Of a stretch of 64,000 nucleotides of DNA, positions 48,178 through 59,588 are shown in pieces (within the stretch, counting starts at the first letter, position 1; each line of letters opens with the position of its first letter). The stretch is from Endothia cerciana (Eukaryota; Ascomycota; Sordariomycetes; Diaporthales; Cryphonectriaceae). Under the pieces are notes generated by a model, which saw nothing but the letters and a program-made list of their open reading frames with translations, ran no database searches and was not told the origin of the DNA. A program made the translations under genes and the position numbers. The DNA lies in assembly GCA_026119935.1 (NCBI GenBank), contig JALRMH010000039.1, positions 186,001 through 250,000 on the forward strand. Reading direction: 5' to 3'.

Positions 48178-49636
48178 TCATTACGGTCCGGGAGCGCTTT
48201 TGTGGGATGCTACGAGTGAGACAGAGCTGAGTCCTACTGAGGCGCCCGTTGTGGTGAGATCTGTAGATGGACACAACGGCTCAAGCGTAGGTGCCAAGAA
48301 ATACAAAGATGAACGACCTATCTCGCCATCGTCTCCCACAGTGTGCCTCAACCTTGCAAGCTGAACCCGGGGCCCCAATGACTATTTCTTCTCGGTGTTT
48401 TGAGTAGAATCTCAACGCTGGGTTGTAGTCAATCCCCTAAATTCTCTTGGTGACTCGTAATGCCGAGCGAAAGGCACTCTAATCAGGACGCTTTCTATTA
48501 TATTTCTTGGCAACGCTGACAGGTTCGTCCCGATTATGCACTCGATGTTTCCACAGAACTTCCAACGCAAAAAAAAAGCAAACACGTCGCGTTCATAACC
48601 AGGAGAGATTGGTGTTCGATGCCTCCGGTTAACCCAGACACAAAATGCCATACACCTTGTCTCATGAGTTGGTACTCAACCAGTATCCTTCAGCCGAACT
48701 TTGTCTCTCAGCCCTGTGCTCTCGCCCCACGTCTTATTTAAGACACCTTGATGCGCTTTCCATGCCTTGAACCTAGAACCTTGGAATCTTCAAGTGGGCT
48801 GCCAGTTGCTTTAAAGGCCTTTGGCATCTCAAGCCGCAATATGAGGGCAGAACCACGCGGTCAAAAACATCTCTCTTCCGGCGCGTCTGGGTGTGGGACA
48901 AGAGATGAGGAACACGAAGCAATAGATGAAGTCCTGAAAACTTGATCCGGCGAGACTACCTAGGTCGGCACCCGTACGGAAACAAGGGCTGTGGGAATAC
49001 CTGGTTCAGCTAGAGGCAAGGCAGAGTCACGGGCCGAGAGTCGGGCTGGGTGGGCAAATACTGCTACCGAGACTCGCCGGTCTTGAACCACCGCGTGGCT
49101 GCAAGTGGCTGGATTAAATCATCCTGAGGCACAAAGAACCAAGGTACTAAGGGCACTGAGCGTTGAGACAGCATCAAGGCATTCTTGCTTCTTGGCAAGC
49201 CACCATCACTGCATTGCAGGTCGAAGTCGGGATCTAGTGCGAAGGGGGTCCGTCTCTCAAGACGCCGGGGGAAGTCAATCAGCTGGAGCCCGCGGCTGAG
49301 CCAGCGTGGGGCCGAGGCTCACGGACAACCCCGGGGCCGACGTCATCCTTGCCTTCACTAACCCTGCAGCAACGACGACGACTCTAGTGAAGGACAATCT
49401 GCGGCAGAACACACGCGTTCTATAGCAATAGGCGGAGGAAGAAGGCCTCTGGAGCTCGAGGTGTGATTGTCAGAGATTCAGCCTCTGTAGATGTGGAACG
49501 TGGGACCTTGGTTGTGCGCCGCATATCCTTGAGTCTTAATCATCTGATTTGGAAGACACCCTCCCCTTCTGAACACGTGAAGTCGTCCACGACACCTTCG
49601 AGAGCTGCCTGCAGGAAGAGAGGAACGATCGCAAAG
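48178..49636. other. Intergenic region between GH79 and hydrolase genes
   Basis: 1.46 kb of tandem intergenic sequence. No recognisable coding sequence was found. Confidence 0.55.
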
Positions 49637-50911
49637 ATGGCGGCTTCAGAGCAGGAGGTCTGGTAGGTCCTCTTCTCCTGGAGAGAGAGAGAGAGTGTGT
49701 GTGTGTGTGTGAGTTCGGTCTTAACAAGGTCTCACTAGGGACAAGTTTCCCCTCGTCGTCGACGTCCTCAAGCATCCAGCCTTCCCCACGGCAACATGGA
49801 ACCTGGAGCCTACAAAAAGCGGTCGTCTGCCCGTGGCTGAAGGCCGAGGCGGGCCGTTGAACATCTCATGGGAGATCCACGGCTCCGGGCCGGTCAGGCT
49901 CGTCGTACGTGGTCTCACCCCCCCTTGTCCTCGCCCGCTCCCTCGTCTCTGACCCTCTACCACGCCTAGTTCATCATGGGCCTCGGCTCCTTCAAGTCCG
50001 CCTGGCAGCGACAGACCCTCCACTTCGGCCACGAGCGCGAGCAGACCTACTCGGTCCTCTGCCTCGACAACCGCGGCATGGGCGACAGCGACGTGCCGCT
50101 GATGCGCTACTCCACCTCCGAGATGGCCCGGGACGTTATCGAGGTGCTGCAACACGTAGGGTGGCTGCCCCCCGACGCCCTCTCCCCCGACGCCAGCACA
50201 GGGGCGCCGGAGCGCACCCTCCACGTCCTCGGCATCTCCATGGGCGGCATGATCGCCCAGGAGCTCGCGTGCCTCGTCCCCGGCCATCTCTCCTCCCTCG
50301 GGCTGATCTGCACCGCCGCCGCGATAGAGAACACTACTACCTTCTGGGAGAACATGGTCCAGCGCGCCCAGATGCTTATCCCGAAGTCCCTCGAGGCGTC
50401 TGTCCGCGGCGCCGCGCGGAACCTCTTCCCGCTGTCGTGGTTCGCGGCCCCGGACGAGGTGCACCTGCCCGACCCGAAGACGACGCCCAGGGTCCTGCCC
50501 CCGCCGGGCGGCGGCGGGGAGTACCTGAGGTTCGACACCAACTACGAGCGGTTCGTGGCCGGGGAGATGCACAAGCGGCTGGACGAGAAGCGGTTCACGA
50601 CCAAGGGGTTCCTGCTGCAGCTCATCGCCGCGGGGTGGCACCACAAGAGCCGGGAGCAGCTGAGCGAGATGGCGGACCGGGTGGGCAGGGAGAGGATCTT
50701 GGTGCTGCACGGCACTGCTGATAAGATGATCAGTGTACTGCATGGGTATAAATTGAAGGAGTATCTCGGTGGGGAGGACAGCGGGTTGACGGCTATCATA
50801 AAGGAGGGCATGGGCCACGTTCTGCCGCTGGAGCGGTTTGAGTGGTTCCATGCGTTGATGGAGGAGAGGTTCATGAACGGGGAGAAGCTGGATGGGCGGA
50901 AGATGCCTTGA
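49637..50911 (+). CDS. Alpha/beta-hydrolase fold protein
   Basis: Exons 49637-49662, 49739-49904 and 49970-50911 join in frame to 377 residues (GTAGGT and GTACGT donors, ACTAG and CCTAG acceptors). The 26-nt first exon encodes MAASEQEVW, whose last codon is split by the intron. The catalytic triad is readable: nucleophile S154 in GISMGGM, D315 in HGTADKMI and H347 in GMGHVLPLE. The oxyanion segment is FIMGLGSFKSAWQ, and LDNRGMGDSD follows strand 4. A variable cap lies between about 185 and 280. Substrate is unknown; fungal proteins of this type are annotated only as alpha/beta hydrolases. It is convergent with the N-myristoyltransferase gene. Confidence 0.88.
49681..49711 (+). repeat. (GA)n(GT)n compound microsatellite in intron 1
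   Basis: GA dinucleotides run into GT dinucleotides inside the first intron of the alpha/beta-hydrolase gene, about 20 nt after the donor. Confidence 0.95.
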
Positions 50912-51329
50912 AGTGGAAGGGTAATGCGTTTAGGCGTTCTGGAAGTTGGGAGGGCTGGTGAAGATCACATGACAGTCACATACGAAGGACGTTGGCGGCA
51001 CATATCCGATAGAGGTAGACTTGACTGTACAGACAAGCCCGAGGCACTCACTCGTGCTTGCTCGGAATCCATATACAACGATAAATCAGGCAGTTGGGGG
51101 GGGGGGGGGCCCTTAACACCGGATTGTCTTGGATATGCGCACAGCGTATTTTGGGGTTGCGATGAATAAAATGGGTAGATTCTGTCCGCTATGCAACGGA
51201 ACATGCACGGCGCTTTCTCCGGCTTACAAGGTCCAACAGTATGCCACGAGGTAGTTAGAAGCCCAAACAGGGATCATCTGCTGTCCAGAGTCCAAAGCCT
51301 GCACTTGATACGAGCCCAGCCGGGTTCCT
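50912..51329. other. Convergent intergenic region with poly-G run
   Basis: 418 bp between convergent stop codons, containing a 14-G run at 51096-51109. No gene was seen. Confidence 0.6.
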
Positions 51330-53116
51330 CTACATCATGACAAGGCCCACTCCACTCAAGTTTTCCTCATCCGCCATGTTTCGCTTATTGACACCACCAG
51401 CGATCGGGTTCGCACGGTAGTTGAACAGGTAGTAATGCAGTGATCCATCGCCTGGACCAAACTTCTGCTGCTCCAAGAAGAGAGTATTGTCGGCAAGTGA
51501 GAGGGCGTTGAAGACGTCGAAGTTGTTCTTCTTGGCGATGATGAGAGCATCAAAGATGAGCTTGTTCAGGCGGTCTTTCAGGGCCGTCTTGTCGAATGGT
51601 GTGGCCAGGCCGGTCTCGGAGCCGTAGTAGAAGAGGTAGGCTACCTTTAAGACCTTGTGACGTGGGTGGTTGATGATGGTGGACTCGAGGTTGTAGAAGG
51701 AGAAGAAGTCGGTGATGTTCTTGTGCTCGTCCTAGGAATTGGTCAGATATGGGTTCACGCATGGCCTGTTGCGGAGAGGGAACACTAAGCTACCTCGACG
51801 ACATAGGTCCAGACGGCCTGTTCCTCACCATCACCACGAGACTGCAGGAGCCAGTGCGCAGCCTCCTCCTCAGTCCACTCCGGCCCGATGTCGAAGCGGT
51901 TCTCATACCGCGTCATCAGCTTTTGCACGGCAGGTACATCTTTCTTCTGCATCTCGCGCAGACCTTGGATGTTTGTTCGCTCAGGTAGCGCATACTTGCG
52001 GATCTGCCACTCGGGCTTGCTGTTTGGCGGCAGGGGGCTAAAGCCAATCTCATACAGCTTCTTCCAGTTGAGAGAGCGATGATAGTACCGGCAGGTGCTG
52101 ACGGGCTTCGGCAGGACAATGCCACCCGTGTAGACGCCTTGCCATATCCCGTGCAGGTTGGAGCGGCGCGTGATCTCCTTGATGAGGATGGGGGCGAGAC
52201 GCTTGCCGCGCAGCTTCTTGTGCACGCACAGGAAGTTGACCTCAGAGGCGACAAAGTTCTTGTCCCTCACGCGGATCGTCATCGGCACGGCGGAGATGAA
52301 AGCGACAAGCGGCTTGCGGTCCGCAAGGCGGCAGTCGCGAATGCCCACGTGCCACTCTTTCTTCCAGCCCGGTGCCATGAGCGACCATTTCAGGATGGCG
52401 GTGCCGTAGTTGAAGCGGAACATGGCCTCATCGTCCTCCACATAGTGCCCGTTCAGGAGCTGATACACCTCCCTCATCTCGGCACCGTCCAATAGGTCCA
52501 TGGTGACCCACTCAAACCCGTCGATCAGCTTTTGGGGCTCCTTCGGCACATCGTCCACCGTCTTGACCTCCAGAGGACCCTCCTCAATCAGCTCATCGGG
52601 GACCGCCTCGTCAAACTTCGGGACGGGCTGTGTCTTCCAGAATTTGTAGCTTCCCATGTCCTTTGCGTTCTTCCCATTCAGAGCCAGGCCCGTCAGGACA
52701 TCGTTGAGGGACAGCGACTTGAAGGCCTCGGCGGCCTTGGCAGGGTCCGATCCGTAGTCCTTGACGAGCTCGGGGTTCCGCTTGACGATGTCTTGGATCT
52801 CGTTCTCGGGAAGCCTGTCGAGCAAGGCCTTGATCTTGTCTGCCGGGTCCTCGGGTTGGGTGTTGCCAGTGAGAGCAGCCTTGATCTTCTTCCTCTTGGA
52901 CTTCTTCTTCTTCTTCTTGCCACCAGGTGCGCCTGTCGTAGCATCACCGGCCACGGCGCCCTCTGCCCCCTCGCCATCATCTCCGCCTTCCACGTCCTCG
53001 ACGTCGTCCTCGTCATCGGATGCGGTGGCAGGTTGTTTGCTCTTGTCCGGCTTCTCCTCCTCCAATTTGGCAGCAACCTTGAGGGGGTCCACCTCCTTGG
53101 ACTCCGCGCCCGACAT
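51330..53116 (-). CDS. nmt1: Glycylpeptide N-tetradecanoyltransferase (N-myristoyltransferase)
   Basis: Transfers myristate from myristoyl-CoA to N-terminal glycine of target proteins. Exons 53116-51794 and 51731-51330 join in frame (donor GTAGCT, acceptor CCTAG) to 574 residues. The N-terminus is an acidic region followed by a polylysine patch ([11 protein letters not shown]), a ribosome-targeting feature of eukaryotic NMTs. Family signatures include [16 protein letters not shown] (here [10 protein letters not shown]), [12 protein letters not shown] and the [10 protein letters not shown] helix; [10 protein letters not shown] and EEAAHWL are also recognisable. The protein ends in GVGLVMM; the carboxyl-terminal residues of NMT act in catalysis, and the family usually ends in a leucine or glutamine rather than Met-Met. 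Full-length for a fungal NMT. Confidence 0.96.
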
Positions 53117-53757
53117 ATTGTGTTTCGGTGATACTGTTCTCAGTCGGTGGCACGTTCTGGACGGAGTGGCGTATAGGGGAGCGACTGTTGTTGGCCTCAG
53201 CGTCGCAGTTGGCCCACAGCTCAGCTTGACACAGAGTTGGAGGGGCTGGTTGGAGGGGTTGAAGGCATGAATCCCCGGTGACAGCTGTCAGAACCGCCGT
53301 GGCTACAGTAGATACTAATCGTTATCGATAAGAAGGACATCACCGAGGCACACACATGCAGAGTTACTTGGGCACAGGAGACCACTGGTTACGTGATGGC
53401 TTTGACTTAGCAACAGAATATGACTGATGGTGTTTGTCTTTGCTACTGATGTGAACAGGCTACCTGGGCATCCTTGGTAAGTAGTCAAGACCTATACGAA
53501 GTGTTGCGGCCTCCAAGTTCGGCGGCATTGCGAAAGAGCCGAGAGGGGCCGGAGGATACGATAGCCTTGCTTGTGTGGCTGACTAGCTTGGCACGCATTA
53601 GGCACCCAGGTAGTATTTCTTCTTCTTCTTCGGCCTGAAAGGGGGCCCATCAGGTCTGTCCTAATTCTTCTGTTAATCCTTCTGTCTACGTGGTCTTAAT
53701 CCTCACCACCCATACCGCCCATAGTCCTTGGTAAATCACTTCCTGGACTGAAACAGC
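53117..53757. other. NMT / unknown membrane protein divergent intergenic region
   Basis: 641 bp between divergent starts, with a CTT trinucleotide run at about 53619-53631. No coding sequence was seen. Confidence 0.6.
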
Positions 53758-54972
53758 ATGGGCAAACCCACCCCACCGGATGCGTCTCCCGACGCCGTGT
53801 CTCTTCACACTCAGCCAGGCGAGCGATACTACGACAATGACGCCCCCGAACTTCCCCATCCTGCTCAGGACGGTGACCTTCCTCCACTCTACGATGAGGT
53901 CGCCGAGGGTAGCAACAGCACCAGCGCGCCTCTATTGTCCAGCCAAGATCCGTCCAACCCCTCTCTACCAGCCCTCGCTCCCGGCCCCGAGTTCCTCCAG
54001 CCCTTCTGCAGCAACGAGACCACCACCTACTACCTCGACAGCAGTCTCGACGCCGATGCCGACTTCCTCGAAAAGAATATCCGTAAGTGGGCCGTGATCC
54101 CACCCCGGTCCCATGTCCGCATCCACGGGACCCACCGCGAGTGGCGGCGTGATCACGACGGCAAGAAGAAGAGCAGAGCCATCACCGACTTCGACGTGGC
54201 TGTCGAGCTGACACCGTACCTGCTCCCCAGCCGCCGGTTGGCGTGGGAGAACCTCCAGCTGCGGACCGCTGAGGATTGGGAAAAGGTGCGGCGTTGGGGC
54301 GTGTGCCGAAAGCGAGCGGCGCGGGCTCGGGACGGGGGGAGACTAGAGCTAGGACCGGGGAACAAGCCGACCCTGAAGGAGTGGTGCCATATGTATTGTG
54401 CCAGCCACTCCGGGCTGAAGACGTTCCAGCTGAAGAGGCAGGTCGTCGGATTCGATCAGGAGCGCGTCAAGCAGCACCTCGAAAACATGGTGCGCCGGAC
54501 GAACTACAGGGGCAACCTCCAGATTACCTTTCCGGTACGGGATGAGAAGGTCGAGGTGTGGAATGAGTGTCGGACAAACCGGTGGCGGCTGACAGACGGC
54601 ATCTACGTACTGTTCTGTATATCCTTCTTGTGGATCTTGGCTTGGCCGTACTTGTTCTTCCGGACGAAAAAGTTTGGGACGGTCAGCGCGGTGTGGCACT
54701 ACTCGAGACTCGATGGGGAGGGCAGAAGGCAATACGTCACGCTTAGTGAAGACCAGTGGTACAACTTATGGGGCAGAGCTATTTCGAAGGCGGTCTTGAC
54801 AAAAAGACAGGGTACGCTGGATCAGCAGGACTTGTTGGCTGCTGAAGGGGCACCTCCGGCTTTCAATACGGGCAACGCAGTGGCTGATGGGGCCTTGAAC
54901 CTTGTGAGCGCGGGCGTCAGTGCTATGAACGAGGCGAATCGCCAGTTGGGCTGGGGAAATCACGAGTTCTGA
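53758..54972 (+). CDS. Conserved fungal single-span membrane protein of unknown function
   Basis: A single-exon gene of 404 residues, the only intact intronless gene here. The N-terminal 80 residues are acidic and proline-rich (ELPHPAQDGDLPPLYDEV), carrying a PPLY motif of the type bound by WW domains of Rsp5-class ligases. A globular middle follows (TYYLDSSLDADADFLEKNI; WAVIPPRSHVRIHGTH; DFDVAVELTPYL). One strong hydrophobic segment, GIYVLFCISFLWILAWPYLFF, lies at about residues 280-300. A soluble tail includes WHYSRLDGEGRRQYVTLSEDQWY and ends in GWGNHEF. I recognise the layout as a conserved ascomycete protein but no named domain. The PY motif suggests an adaptor or ubiquitination substrate at endomembranes, which is inference. 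Confidence 0.85.
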   Translation: MGKPTPPDASPDAVSLHTQPGERYYDNDAPELPHPAQDGDLPPLYDEVAEGSNSTSAPLLSSQDPSNPSLPALAPGPEFLQPFCSNETTTYYLDSSLDADADFLEKNIRKWAVIPPRSHVRIHGTHREWRRDHDGKKKSRAITDFDVAVELTPYLLPSRRLAWENLQLRTAEDWEKVRRWGVCRKRAARARDGGRLELGPGNKPTLKEWCHMYCASHSGLKTFQLKRQVVGFDQERVKQHLENMVRRTNYRGNLQITFPVRDEKVEVWNECRTNRWRLTDGIYVLFCISFLWILAWPYLFFRTKKFGTVSAVWHYSRLDGEGRRQYVTLSEDQWYNLWGRAISKAVLTKRQGTLDQQDLLAAEGAPPAFNTGNAVADGALNLVSAGVSAMNEANRQLGWGNHEF

Positions 54973-55628
54973 GATACTGTTCGTTCGGTAGGCGGGGGTT
55001 GTGGCTTTTCCTCTACGATGAGCTTCTAGATTTTCAACAATCCAATTTTCCTGAGCTGAGTACTTCTCCTTTCCAGCTCGTGAGATCGAATTGCTTCTGA
55101 TACAACCGACTCTTGACGGACATTTGATGCTCCACCATATGTCCAGGTTCCTGCCGAGGCACATGAATCCGGTCACTCCCCCCAATGCAGGCCCCATATG
55201 CTACCTCGAGGGCCTGAAGAGAATGGCGTGTGGTGATTGCATCAACTGCTCAAGGGTCTTGTGTCGAGGTGGCTTAACATCAAGCCTCGACTCTCAAGGC
55301 TGCAAAGCGGTGCGAACATGCCACTTTCAACAGGCCTCCAATTTGGGGGAATTTCATGTTTATGCCTAAGAAATCGGGAAATGGTCAAAGTGTGGCTGAA
55401 ACTCGTGTCACAGAGAGCGTGCTCAGCGGGCCTGCAGCTGGGCGAGGACCCATGTCGTCCATCAGGGTCGTCGTCAACACAGGCGTATAGCATTGAGGGT
55501 CAAGCAGTCTATGCCCTTATTTTTATTACACCACCAAATGCTGTAGGTTCCCAATATTTCCTGTGTCCTCCCAACCATTCACCATCTTTCTCTTGGCCTA
55601 AAGTGCCCTCGCGGAGCCATGATCAGTC
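54973..55628. other. Intergenic, no gene recognised
   Basis: 656 bp of tandem intergenic sequence. Short frames on both strands have no domain. Confidence 0.5.
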
Positions 55629-56801
55629 ATGACGCGTCTTCTATTTCCACTATACTACCTCCTTCTCCTGGCGGCAACATCAAGGTCGGCAGGTGGTACA
55701 GCTTCCTGCTACTTCTCAGACGGTATTACTGTGAGAACGGACGCAGCACCTTGCTCATCCATGGGGAATTCGCAGTGTTGTGAGATCAATGGTGGCATCT
55801 GCCTTTCGAATGGCCTCTGCTTGCACTATTCACAACCTATGGGATTATACAGGGGGCACTGTACGGACCAGACGTGGACCTCGACAGCATGTCCTCAGGT
55901 GTGTCGGCAGTGTAAGTGATTTTCGTGTCCACGAGTTTTCCAATGCGCCAGGATCGTAACGTCTTGAAAGATCAAGCCAAGGTTCAGAACAGCGCATCTG
56001 TTCACAAGCGAGAAGTTTCACAGGGTTCCCACTGCTCCCTCTGCAGAAAGAAGGAATCCAAAACGTTAAGGCATCCCACGGTAGTACACAAGGCGCCGTG
56101 GCCCAAGGCAATATCTGAATTCCGGATGAAACCACACTGACATCTTGAATCAAGATACATCAGGAACCAAGATACATCAGGAACCATCCTTCTCAGTGTC
56201 TGGCAGCCCAATAGCATGACGACGATGTACTGCTGTGGCAATGTAGACAGTGGTACCACGTCGGAGTATGACGCATGCTTCGACAGAGGTGCCCCATTCG
56301 TGGTCAGGTGGAATTCCGTTGGTGGGATCCGCCGGTCTAGAGGACGACGAAGCGATTCCCTCCTCGTCCACGTCCACATCCTCTCCAGCCTTTCCGTCGT
56401 CGTCTACCAGCGCTTCCGCCGCCGCACCATCATGCAACGCACAGAAGCGACAAACGCTCGCCACCGGTGCAGCTATCATCGCATCCCTCGGGCTCGTGAC
56501 GATCTGGCTCCTGGGATGGGCCCTCTGGGAACGCAAGAAGAGGTTACGGATTCAGCGACTCGGTGGCATAGGAACCCGGCCGGCCTTAACACTGGACGAG
56601 AAGGTAGACATGAACGGTGCGGCGGTTGACCTGCCCTATAACCGACGGCTACCCTCCAATAGCGACCATGGCTATGTAGGGCACCAACACCAAAAATCAC
56701 AGTGTCCATTGGTTGAACTCTCCGACACGGTACCAGCGGCGGCACAGATGGCGGATTACCGAAGTATGAGGATCGCTGGGTTTCACGGGGTCCAGGACTG
56801 A
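55629..56801 (+). CDS. Secreted/single-pass cysteine-rich surface protein (model uncertain)
   Basis: Suggested exons 55629-55911, 56172-56288 and 56389-56801 join in frame to 270 residues. The first has a signal peptide (FPLYYLLLLAATSRSAGG) and a cysteine-rich ectodomain (TASCYFSDG, CCEINGGICLSNGLC, HCTDQTW and CPQVCRQC). The second adds YCCG and ACFD. The third gives a Ser/Ala-rich stalk, a transmembrane segment (GAAIIASLGLVTIWLLGWALW, about residues 157-178), a basic stop-transfer KKRLRIQ and a 90-residue cytoplasmic tail. This layout is common among fungal cell-wall sensor-like proteins. The frame changes between exons, and the donor at 56289 (GTGCCC) and acceptor at 56171 (CCAAG) are weak, so the true structure may differ or the gene may carry a frameshift. 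Confidence 0.55.
56152..56185. repeat. 17-bp perfect tandem duplication
   Basis: The unit AAGATACATCAGGAACC is present twice in tandem, just before the putative second exon of the cysteine-rich surface protein. 17 is not a multiple of 3, so the duplication would shift the frame if exonic. Confidence 0.9.
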
Positions 56802-57613
56802 TAACGATTGGCGAGACCTGCATGAACAGGACTGGACTTTGATGGATGTTCTCCAACCTTTGTGGGATCCATGTAGTGTGTAAACAAGGCCTTTGTGTAC
56901 ATGAATCTCTGAGCATCGTCCTAGAGCATGAAGGGCTGCATAAGACAGTGTATATAATCTACTACGATTGACGGTGGAACAGTTGACCTCGAGATTACTT
57001 CACGAGTCAGTCTCATTCTTTTGGAATGCTACTGGTTTTGATTAACATCTGAACGTGAATATCACGCAAGAAGCACGCCATCGGTTACATGGAAGAGGAA
57101 GAAAAAAACAAGTATTACAGGCAGCTGCAGTAAAGCGTCTAGTGGAAGCAGTCCGTCATCCAATCACCTTGGCAGGGTCGTCACCAATGTCCCTACCTTC
57201 GACCTTTCAATATCTGCCAAGAAATTTCCGTTATGGACACTGCAAATTACCCTTGGGAGGTGCGACGAGATGGAAGATGAATTCTTGGACTTGGTAATAT
57301 AAGGCGGACGTCGGGCTAATCCAAATTGCCGGCTTTAAACATCGTTGCTGCATGCACTCGACCGGTGCAACAGTCGATCCATTGTTATTAAGCAATTCCC
57401 CATTCTTGAAATGCTTTGCTGATGATGTAGTTGTTACTGCTCAATATTTAGGTAAATAAGTATAAATGATCCCACTTGCCATGTTCTTGCACACAATAAG
57501 TTGACAGTCACAGCAGTGAGACCCTCAGACCAATAACTATATCAGACTTTTTTGTCAATCGATCTTGTTTACTTCTGTCTGATAGAGTTAAGATCATTCT
57601 CAGTCACTTCAAA
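56802..57613. other. Intergenic, relatively AT-rich
   Basis: 812 bp. Local composition is visibly richer in A and T than the housekeeping block. No gene was recognised. Confidence 0.5.
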
Positions 57614-59069
57614 ATGACAAATGCTTCAGTGCCACGGATCCTTCTCGTGGGAGCAACTGGTTATGTGAGCAACTTCCTTATGTGAAAACCTTATCACTTC
57701 CTTATTCTACAGAATATTTCATGATGTGTCTCGAGATAGCTTAGAGGTGAAAGTAGGCCAAACGAGAGGCGTTAAGTGCTCTTAAGATATCTTACCGCGG
57801 CTCTTTGGCCCTTCGATTGCAGATCGCTAACTGTAGACTGCCTAAGATTGGAGGAACATCCCTCTATCATATTCTCCAGTCCGCTCATCCCGTCCTGAGC
57901 AAGAGCACCATCTCTCTACTTGTCCGCGGCGAGGATCGCGTCCAGAAACTTAAGGATGCATACGGCCACCGCGTCAATCCCATCGCCTTCAGCGGCCTAA
58001 ACGACACAGACTTCGTTGCCTCTGTCGCAGCGGAGCATGATGTTGTTATTAACCTTGGAGTGGGATACCACGCCCCGAGCGCAGAGGCAATGGTCCGAGG
58101 TCTCGCGACACGGCTTGCCGATAAGGAACGCACAGCGCCCTGGATGATCCAGCTTAGTGGTGTTACCAATATTGCCGACTCCCCACTGCTAGGTGATAAT
58201 CATCCGGATCGCTTCTTCGACGACGCTGACCCCTTGGCTATATACGAGTTCGAGAAGGCACAGGAGTCAAAGACACCGTATCCGCAACGTACCACAGAGC
58301 TGGCTGTGCTAGACACGGCTGACGAGACGGGCGTGAATGCCCTCTCCTTACAAGCACCAGCGATCTGGGGCCCGGGCCGCGGATTGTTCGCTGACAGTGC
58401 GATGGCACTGCCTGGTGAGTTCTAACTGGAACATAATATGCTCCTAGAAGGATGGACCGCGAGCTGCGAGGTCTCGACTGTTCAGAAAGAAGAAAGAAAT
58501 TCCGAGAGCTGGCCCTGGTTGCCTCTCTTCCGATAATTACTAACCCTGTGTCACTAACAGTCTTGCGCTTCATCGTCGATAAAGGATACGGCTTCCAGCT
58601 AGGTGACGGCACTGGGTGCATAGGCATCGCACACGTAGACGACCTTGCGGCATTGGTCGTCTTACTAACTGAAAAGATACTTGACGACGGCGGAAAAGAC
58701 TTGCCAAGGGGAAAGGGTGGTATCCTGTACTCTCAGGTTGGGACCGTCGGTAGCGGACTTGAATTAGCACAGCGTGGCCTCGACGCCGCATTCAGAATCG
58801 GTATCTTGCCCAAGCCCGATGGTCCACAACAAAAGGAGATTCGGGTGATTGGTCTCGACGAAGCTACCTTGTATTTTGGCGGTGGCGCATTTGGAAGGCA
58901 AATTGCAAGCCAGGCTGGTGCTGGCCATATGAATACGATTTCTACGGTGGTGGGACGGCTTGGCTGGAAGCCAGTCCACTCCGCTGAGGAGTGGAAGTCG
59001 GAGACCCGTTTCGATGGAGAGATGAGGGCTTTATCGGCGGGGAAGGTGAGGGACCAGTTCGTGGACTAG
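57614..59069 (+). CDS. NAD(P)-binding epimerase/NmrA-like (atypical SDR) oxidoreductase
   Basis: Exons 57614-57664, 57847-58414 and 58561-59069 join in frame to 375 residues (both donors GTGAG type, acceptors CCTAAG and ACAG). The first intron is longer than usual (182 nt) and has a GCTAACT branch site. The Rossmann motif GATGYIGG spans the first junction (residues 13-20). It is followed by SLLVRGEDRVQKLK, HDVVINLGVG and the IQLSGVTNIAD strand typical of atypical SDRs. Later segments include APAIWGPGRGLF, YGFQLGDGTGCIGIAHVDDLAALVVLLTEK and the C-terminal GWKPVHSAEEW. No classical YxxxK catalytic pair was found in the expected place, so an NAD(P)-dependent isomerase or regulatory NmrA-like role is as likely as a dehydrogenase. 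Substrate unknown. Confidence 0.85.
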
Positions 59070-59588
59070 CTTGATATATGTATTTGCGTTTTTCGCAGAA
59101 GTGGATTTGTTTTCTTTCAATAATATATTACATGTCGTACCTCATGCTATTCCTACATTACACAACCACAATAGTAGACGCAAGTGATCAAGATGACATC
59201 TGACCGAGGCAGCATGTGCTTTTCGTCACACATCAGGATTATGCCATGACACAACTCATCGGCGCGTATCATGGATACAATGCATATCGACGCATCACCC
59301 TGCTTCCAAGAGGAGCCCTGGAGGTGGGACGGACAAAGTCATCAGCGCGTTTAAGTTATTAATTAGGCCGTGTCAGTCCTAGCGTCGTGCCTAAAGAATA
59401 ATAATATCACCACTTGTCGTCATTTCAGAGCCATAATTTAATGAAATGAGTGAATAGAGCTTTTCGTAATGCTTCAAGTTCACCTTCACACACTCAATTG
59501 TCTTAGAAAATCATGTCAACGTCGAGATTGTGTCAGACTCCTCTGAGGCTGGTCACACGAAGACAATAATTACTCGCGAAACATCGTC
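59070..59588. other. Intergenic, AT-rich
   Basis: 519 bp of A+T-rich sequence. It contains only short frames and is presumed to include the old promoter of the SDR pseudogene. Confidence 0.5.
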
